In this document: positions 58,791 to 64,000 of the stretch, one piece after another
How positions within the stretch are numbered: the first letter of the stretch is position 1
Layout of the letters: each line of letters starts with the position of its first letter
Assembly: GCF_022458985.1 (NCBI RefSeq)
Contig: NC_061787.1
Coordinates: 2,574,001 to 2,638,000 of the forward strand
Direction of reading: 5' to 3'
DNA from: Mugil cephalus
Taxonomy: Eukaryota > Chordata > Actinopteri > Mugiliformes > Mugilidae
DNA length: 64,000 bases
Notes under the pieces: model-generated
What the model saw: only the letters and a program-made list of their open reading frames with translations
Told to the model about the DNA's origin: nothing
The model's database searches: none
Made by a program: the position numbers and the translations under genes

Positions 58791-59122
58791 GAGTTAATGT
58801 GAGGGACTGAAACGGTGCAAATGGGGAGAGAGACCACGGAGAAACAAGAGAGGAGAGAGAGGAGGCAGCCGCTGTCTGAGAGCTGATGCGGGAGGAGAGA
58901 AAAGGAGCTCAGCTCGGTGCATGGGAGGAGGATCAGCTCAGCGAATAGCGCAGCATTCAGCATCCAGGAGGCCACCTCTTCCTCTTCCTATTCCTCTTCC
59001 TCTTCCTCTACGTTCACCGAGCTAAAACCACCTGGCCATCTGGCTCACCTCCTCATTATCTCCCCTCACTTCCTCACTGCCCGCTCCCCCCGTCCCCCCC
59101 GCTGTCGTACGTCCAGATCAGG
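58790..59122 (+). promoter_or_regulatory. Candidate internal arhgef4 promoter/5' UTR
   Basis: Sequence just left of the candidate first exon is GA-rich (58795-58910), then CT-rich (58970-59090) with rising GC. This pattern fits a TATA-less promoter and 5' UTR. No start site can be fixed. Confidence 0.35.
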
Positions 59123-59378
59123 ATGCGGACCCTGCAGGGCTCAGAGGGGGGCGTACCCCTGCCCGGGGGCAGCTGTGGAAGCAGCGGCAGCTCTGGGCTG
59201 TCGCCGGGCTCTGAGTCAGACGGAGGGAGCCCCAGCAGCGGAGTAGTGGAGAGCATGGTGGACGGAGGTCTCGGTGTGGGTGGATGTATGGGTGGAAGTG
59301 GAGGAAACAGCTTGGGGGGAACTCTGAGGGGCGTCCTTTCTCGATATTGGAGCTTGGAGAGTTTGCACTCTACCACAG
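59123..59378 (+). CDS. arhgef4: Candidate alternative first exon of arhgef4
   Basis: ATG at 59123 followed by 85 open codons and a strong CAG|GTAAGT donor. It leaves in phase 1, the same phase as the 56650-56779 exon, so it can replace it ahead of the shared downstream exon. The product is Gly/Ser-rich (about half Gly or Ser) and ends LRGVLSRYWSLESLHSTTG. Long and short isoforms with different first exons are known for the Asef family. It could instead start an unrelated gene. Confidence 0.5.
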
Positions 59379-62300
59379 GTAAGTCCTGCACAATGCAGGT
59401 CTGCGGCCATCGGTGTCAGAACCTAAGAGATGCAGCGTAGAGACAGAAATGTGATGCTGACACTATGTCATGAGGTTAGCGTGCAGAGTGTGTTGCTCTG
59501 GATTAGACTGGACGTACTGTGTGTGAGGCACCCGCTGACAGGGCGGGAGCTGTGTTGATGTGTTTGGGTGGGCCGGCTCCTTGAATGTCTAGTCATGCAG
59601 AAAGAGCCAGAAAATGGCAACAGCATTGTCTCTTCCAGTGACGTGTCTTCTCCTTCTCATGTGTAGGTACAGTCTCCTCTTACCTGCCGCTCTCTGTTAG
59701 ATTGAATCTGCCCCTCCTCAGCTCTGAGGATGCTGATAAACGTTTTCTTCTAAATCAGTGGTAACAACATGTTTAGGCGTTTCTGCTTGTGGATTCCAGA
59801 GCAAAGCTCCTCATGAGTCTGAAACCGTCCATCACCTCAGTGCTAAAAGCACATTTAGATTTCTGACTAAAATTAATGATCACCTATAACGTTCATCGCC
59901 TGTCAAACGTCTGTCAGCTGATTCTTGCCTTGTTGTTGTTGTGAGACGTTCAGATAAAGAGATGGTTGTGTCTGATTGGCCGTCAGCTCACGACAGGAAA
60001 AACCACTCAGTCTGTTGATGGGAGACATGTGTCATCAGAAACCCGTTGTAGAGCCCAGGAGGATGCAAACATCACATAGAAAAGATAAAGAATCCAGCAC
60101 ATGCGAAGAAACGTGTGCATGAGGAGGGAACCATGAACCATGAACCATGAAAGGTCAGAGTAGATCTGACCTACATCCTAGAGAACATTGTTTGCTTCCT
60201 GTCTCTGCTGGTTAACTGTTGATGGGTGAATATTAAGGCTTGAATCAGGATAGTAATACACAGTGGGCCCACTCCAGAAGGTGACACTCACATAGCACCC
60301 ACTTGAACGTGATCTCATCCTTCCTGATGATAATGTTAGACAAGGAAATGGTCACATGTCTCAACTTTGACGGAGTTGAAACCAGGAGCTGGAGTCTTGA
60401 TCCGTGGTCGAGGCCGAGGCATCGGGGAGGGAGGAAGCTGAGTCACTGATGTTGTATTTTTAACAACACTCGTATAGTTTCTTACCAGCCAGGGACAAAC
60501 TCAACTCCCTACAATACCAGCGTGTTATTACTTTTATGATACAGCCACATGATTTTTTAACCCAATAAAGATACTTAAGTTTATAAAACCAGTATAATGT
60601 CCTGAAAGTGTGAGGAATAGATAGTTCTGCAGAATCTTCCACATCTCTGCAGAAACATGTCTCAAAACAACAAAAGATATACACAAAAGTATATCTGTTA
60701 AAAAAGATTAGACTTGTGCATTTATTTATGTGCATTTTTTTTATTCAAAAGAATTACTCCATATTCCATCTGAGTGAAGCCTTGTTTCCAGTATGTTGAT
60801 GGTTTTCTCTCATCAACTGATGCTACAACATTTCTGTTGTTTTAAAGTCAGGACTTTGGCCGTTCCTAAACATTCATCTTGTTATTCTTTAACCGTTCTT
60901 TTGGAGAACCACTTGTGTTCTTGGGCTTGTTGTCTTGGTCTATAGCTGCGTAGAAGTTCCCCTGGGTTCCTCTGGTTCCTCTCCCACTATGATGGAGTGA
61001 TGTTTGTTGGTGGACCACTCCTGTGGAGGGGAACAGTCGTCTTCAATCTGTCTGACTCTCTGTGGATTATCTGTGGCTTCCAAACTCTATAGAGATGGTT
61101 GAGGAACCTTTTCCAGCCTGATGAGCAACAACAACTCTTTATATCTGAGCTCCTCACAAAGCTCCTTTGTCCGTTGTCATCATACACTTCAACACAAACA
61201 TGTTGTGAAGATCAGACTGAGACAAATCCCTGATTTAGAGAAACTAAACCAGGAACTGAGTCTCATCACATTGATGGAAACACTTCCGGACACATGGACT
61301 CTGATTTAATCCTACTTTCAGGCCTTTCTGTTGATATTTTATCAGATTATTTCATGTAGAGATGTAGAAAACTCTGAAAGACGTAAACACTTTTCAGCTG
61401 TATGTCCAAATGAGGTGTGCGGTGTTGTCATTGCTCAGGTCGGAGAGGGAGTGAAGGGGAGTTCGAGGTTGAGATTTCCCAGATGTAGAAAAGAGATTAG
61501 CAGAGAGGTCTGACGTGGTCGAGGTTACGTATTCTGTATATTCTTCTCTCTTTAAGGGAGCTGGGGATAAGTGCCTCCATTTTCTCCATTTTGTGCTGGC
61601 AAACAAGAGGACATCTGTCTCCTGTACAACACTGAGCCGCTGTGACAGATCTGAACGCACACTGACACAAATACAGGCACACGAGCTCCACTGAGGTCAC
61701 TAAATAAGTGGATTGTTTAGAAATCTTTGGGCAGCAAGAAAAAAGAAGCAAACTAAAATAGGTGCATTTACAACGCAAGAACAAAATACTCACATTCCAT
61801 GTGTTTATTTGGCTCATGTCACATTAGGCTTCCTCCACTGGCATCATGCTGTAAAGCCAGCTAATATTTGTCCTCTGAGGATTTTACAGTAGGAATTAAA
61901 TGAATGTATATCTGTGAAAAACAATGAGTCATAGCCACAAACCGTTATGTCTCTCTTTCCTCTTGTGCTTCCAGTTTCTTAAAATGATGGACAACAGGTC
62001 CTGGGTGTAAACATGTCTGTGCTTTTAGGAACTTTAATCCCTCCTATCATTTAAAGTAAGGCCAGCTGGAAACTGTGCTGCTCTCTGGGACACGCTGCCA
62101 ACTGTCCTCATGTGTGGGGCAAGGAACAGTGAGGGAAGGATGGGAGGGGGGAGGAGGGGATGTCTGAAAGCATCCATCACAAAAATGGGAGGCACACAGC
62201 TCTCTGGGAAATAGGTCACCGTGGAAGAGCCAATCAGCCGGAGGCGTCTCCATGTCCAACCTCTGCTGAAGTTACTTAGTTGAGACAGAGACAAAAAAGG

Positions 62301-64000
62301 GAACAAACACATCGACTGCACTGGCTTCACGAGTTCATGAGTCCACATCAGATCCAAAACTTTACATCAGAGCTAAATGAAACATACACGTCACCGTTCA
62401 GTCTGGACAGAGTTTTACAAACTAGTCAAAGCACTAGAGGCTTAGATGCACAACAGTTTATTTCTTTTTTATATATATTTATTTTTTGTTTCACATTTAC
62501 AAACACAGATTAACACAAATTAACTTAAAATTAAAGGGTGCAGAATGGCTGCTCGGGCATTTTTCCGTAGTGTACTATTTTATACAAGTTATATATAAAG
62601 ATGAGAGAATCAGATTTTCATGTCATGGCAAAAATTAGTCAAAGAGCCAGTGATTATTAGAAGATTAACTAGTAGACACAATTCTGGGTATAAAAATTAA
62701 TACAACATCGGGTAAGGCGTCACAAAGGTCATGACATCACCACATGTAAAGCAAATAGTTCAGGTTTAGACGTGTCTCATTTCTCTGGGTTTAAGTATAG
62801 TTGGTGTCTGAACAAATATTAATACAAATCCATCCTAAATTGTTCTTCTTCTAAACCTGGTTTAGGAGACTCTTTCAGCAATGTGAAAAACATTCAGGAG
62901 ATAAATTTATTCATATTAAAGCTTCCCCGCCTCCGTTAGCATTGGTAAGATCATTGAGGCATCCAAGTTACATCTAAGAAAAGACCTTAAATAAAGATAA
63001 CAAAAGAAATGTCTGTTGTGCAGATCACGCAACAGTTTCTTTCTGATCTCTTATTTATCTCATGTATATTTAATATTTACTGTTAAATAGATCCTCTCAG
63101 TTCATTTTTGTTCAGGTGTTATCTCTTTAGAAATAAAACAAAAAATTGCATTAAATGCACCAAAAATAAAATTGATAAATATAGATTTCAGATCATATAT
63201 AGCATTAGACATGCATGATAAATGAAACCTTTCTAATCTGAGTTTGTATGTAGTGTTTCACTCTGTGTCAAATGTATGATTTATTTATTTGTGCCTCACT
63301 ATTCAGATGAGGGCTCAGGAGAACGTGACTAATACCTGGACCACACAAACTCACTGATTAAATCAGATCAAATCCTCTCCAGCCGTGGGCCACGCTCATC
63401 CACTTCATCCACATTCACACTAAACGCTAAAAATCCCCTAATCCCACATTAGACCCACACACGGCGAGACAAAGAGAGGAGTTTGTTTTGTTTTTTTAAA
63501 GTGGGTTAATCCAAATTCTGTTTCAGATGCATGAGCAAAATATTTTTTACAGATGAAAGTATGAATGTTTGTAGGAAAATTATTTATGTAAATGACAGCA
63601 ATTCTGTTAGAATAAATGATAAATTATATGTTAAAATAATGGTTGAGAAAGTGGAGCCTTTAAAGTTATTGGGGATTTTACCACTGGATCCTCATTATTA
63701 TGGCTGTAAGTGTTCCTGGTGGCCTCAGGGAGGCTTGAAGACCACCGACAGCCCCCTGGGTTTAGAGGAGGGACAATATATATGTAGAAATATATGAAAT
63801 ATATGAAGGTCTGGGCCACTCAGGTGAGATGTATCTGCAAATACATGAAGGTTAATCATGCTTAAAATATATGAAAATGCAAATTGAAAAGGGTTTAGAT
63901 TTCATGCTTGTTATGCAAATAAGTAAGTGGACTAATGAACACCTGAATACTGTGGAATATATTTAGAACTGTTTGTTGAACCCAGTAGCAATGCTCTGAT
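59379..64000. other. arhgef4 intron to the right edge, no exon seen
   Basis: No SH3, DH or PH coding sequence was found, so arhgef4 is truncated by the window. Includes the dispersed repeat at 60940-61160. ORFs of 60-107 codons in this stretch show no conserved features. Confidence 0.55.
60940..61160. repeat. Dispersed repeat, relative of 21040-21290
   Basis: About 200 bases closely match 21075-21285 in the same orientation, with a shared GTTCCCCTGGGTTCCTCTGG and CTGTGGAGGGGAACAGTCG. The match ends at the GAGCTCC near 61155. Confidence 0.8.

Noticed and set aside
63531-63797. 88-codon ORF near the right edge
   Set aside because: No splice-supported context or recognisable family; AT-rich and repeat-like around it.
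1-64000. CRISPR array, operon or prokaryotic signals
   Set aside because: Regular repeats are microsatellites, exon duplications or transposons; intron structure shows a vertebrate genome.

Overview
The window is vertebrate nuclear DNA, almost certainly from a teleost fish. Genes are split by GT-AG introns. There is a fish-type NLRC3-like immune receptor gene (FISNA-NACHT-LRR with a repeated N-terminal exon), and many teleost interspersed repeats and microsatellites are present. No prokaryotic feature was seen. I found no tRNA, rRNA or CRISPR array.

Layout. (1) 1-2.1 kb is intergenic DNA with a possible non-coding first exon of the NLR gene near 2.03-2.11 kb, followed by a decayed transposon with a Myb/SANT-like reading frame (about 2.2-3.3 kb). 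(2) 3.87-14.36 kb, plus strand, is an NLRC3-like receptor. I can join 13 coding exons in one consistent frame (about 1178 codons): acidic start exon, four copies of a 40-42 residue exon, a RING-like exon, one large FISNA-NACHT exon, five 58-residue LRR exons and a short tail. Three of the N-terminal exons sit in an exact 784-bp tandem triplication, and an inverted copy of the N-terminal exon and its introns lies in the first LRR intron. (3) 14.5-18.5 kb is rich in repeats. (4) 19.3-23.66 kb, plus strand, is a STEAP2 metalloreductase in five coding exons, followed by a LINE remnant. (5) 25.6-26.7 kb, minus strand, is the single-exon MOS kinase. (6) 33.26-34.85 kb, minus strand, is the seven-zinc-finger factor PLAG1. 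(7) A GC-rich promoter region near 38.1-38.7 kb serves CHCHD7 (coding 40.16-40.72 kb, plus strand) and probably the opposite-facing PLAG1 transcript. MOS-PLAG1-CHCHD7 is a conserved vertebrate gene block. (8) 42.8-44.9 kb may hold exons of an unrecognised gene. (9) 46.0-48.27 kb, plus strand, appears to encode an 87-residue single-pass membrane microprotein in three phase-matched exons with its own poly(A) signal. (10) 51.06-64.0 kb, plus strand, holds the 5' part of ARHGEF4 (Asef, a Rac/Cdc42 exchange factor): a 1122-codon exon, two short exons and a candidate alternative first exon at 59.12-59.38 kb. The SH3, DH and PH exons lie beyond the right edge.

The genes do not form one pathway. The left third is a fast-evolving immune locus with fresh tandem and inverted duplications. 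The rest is conserved single-copy genes separated by long introns, untranslated regions and repeats. The most interesting items are the structural turnover of the NLR N-terminus, a RING-like module lacking its histidine, the microprotein gene, and the exon structure of the ARHGEF4 5' end.
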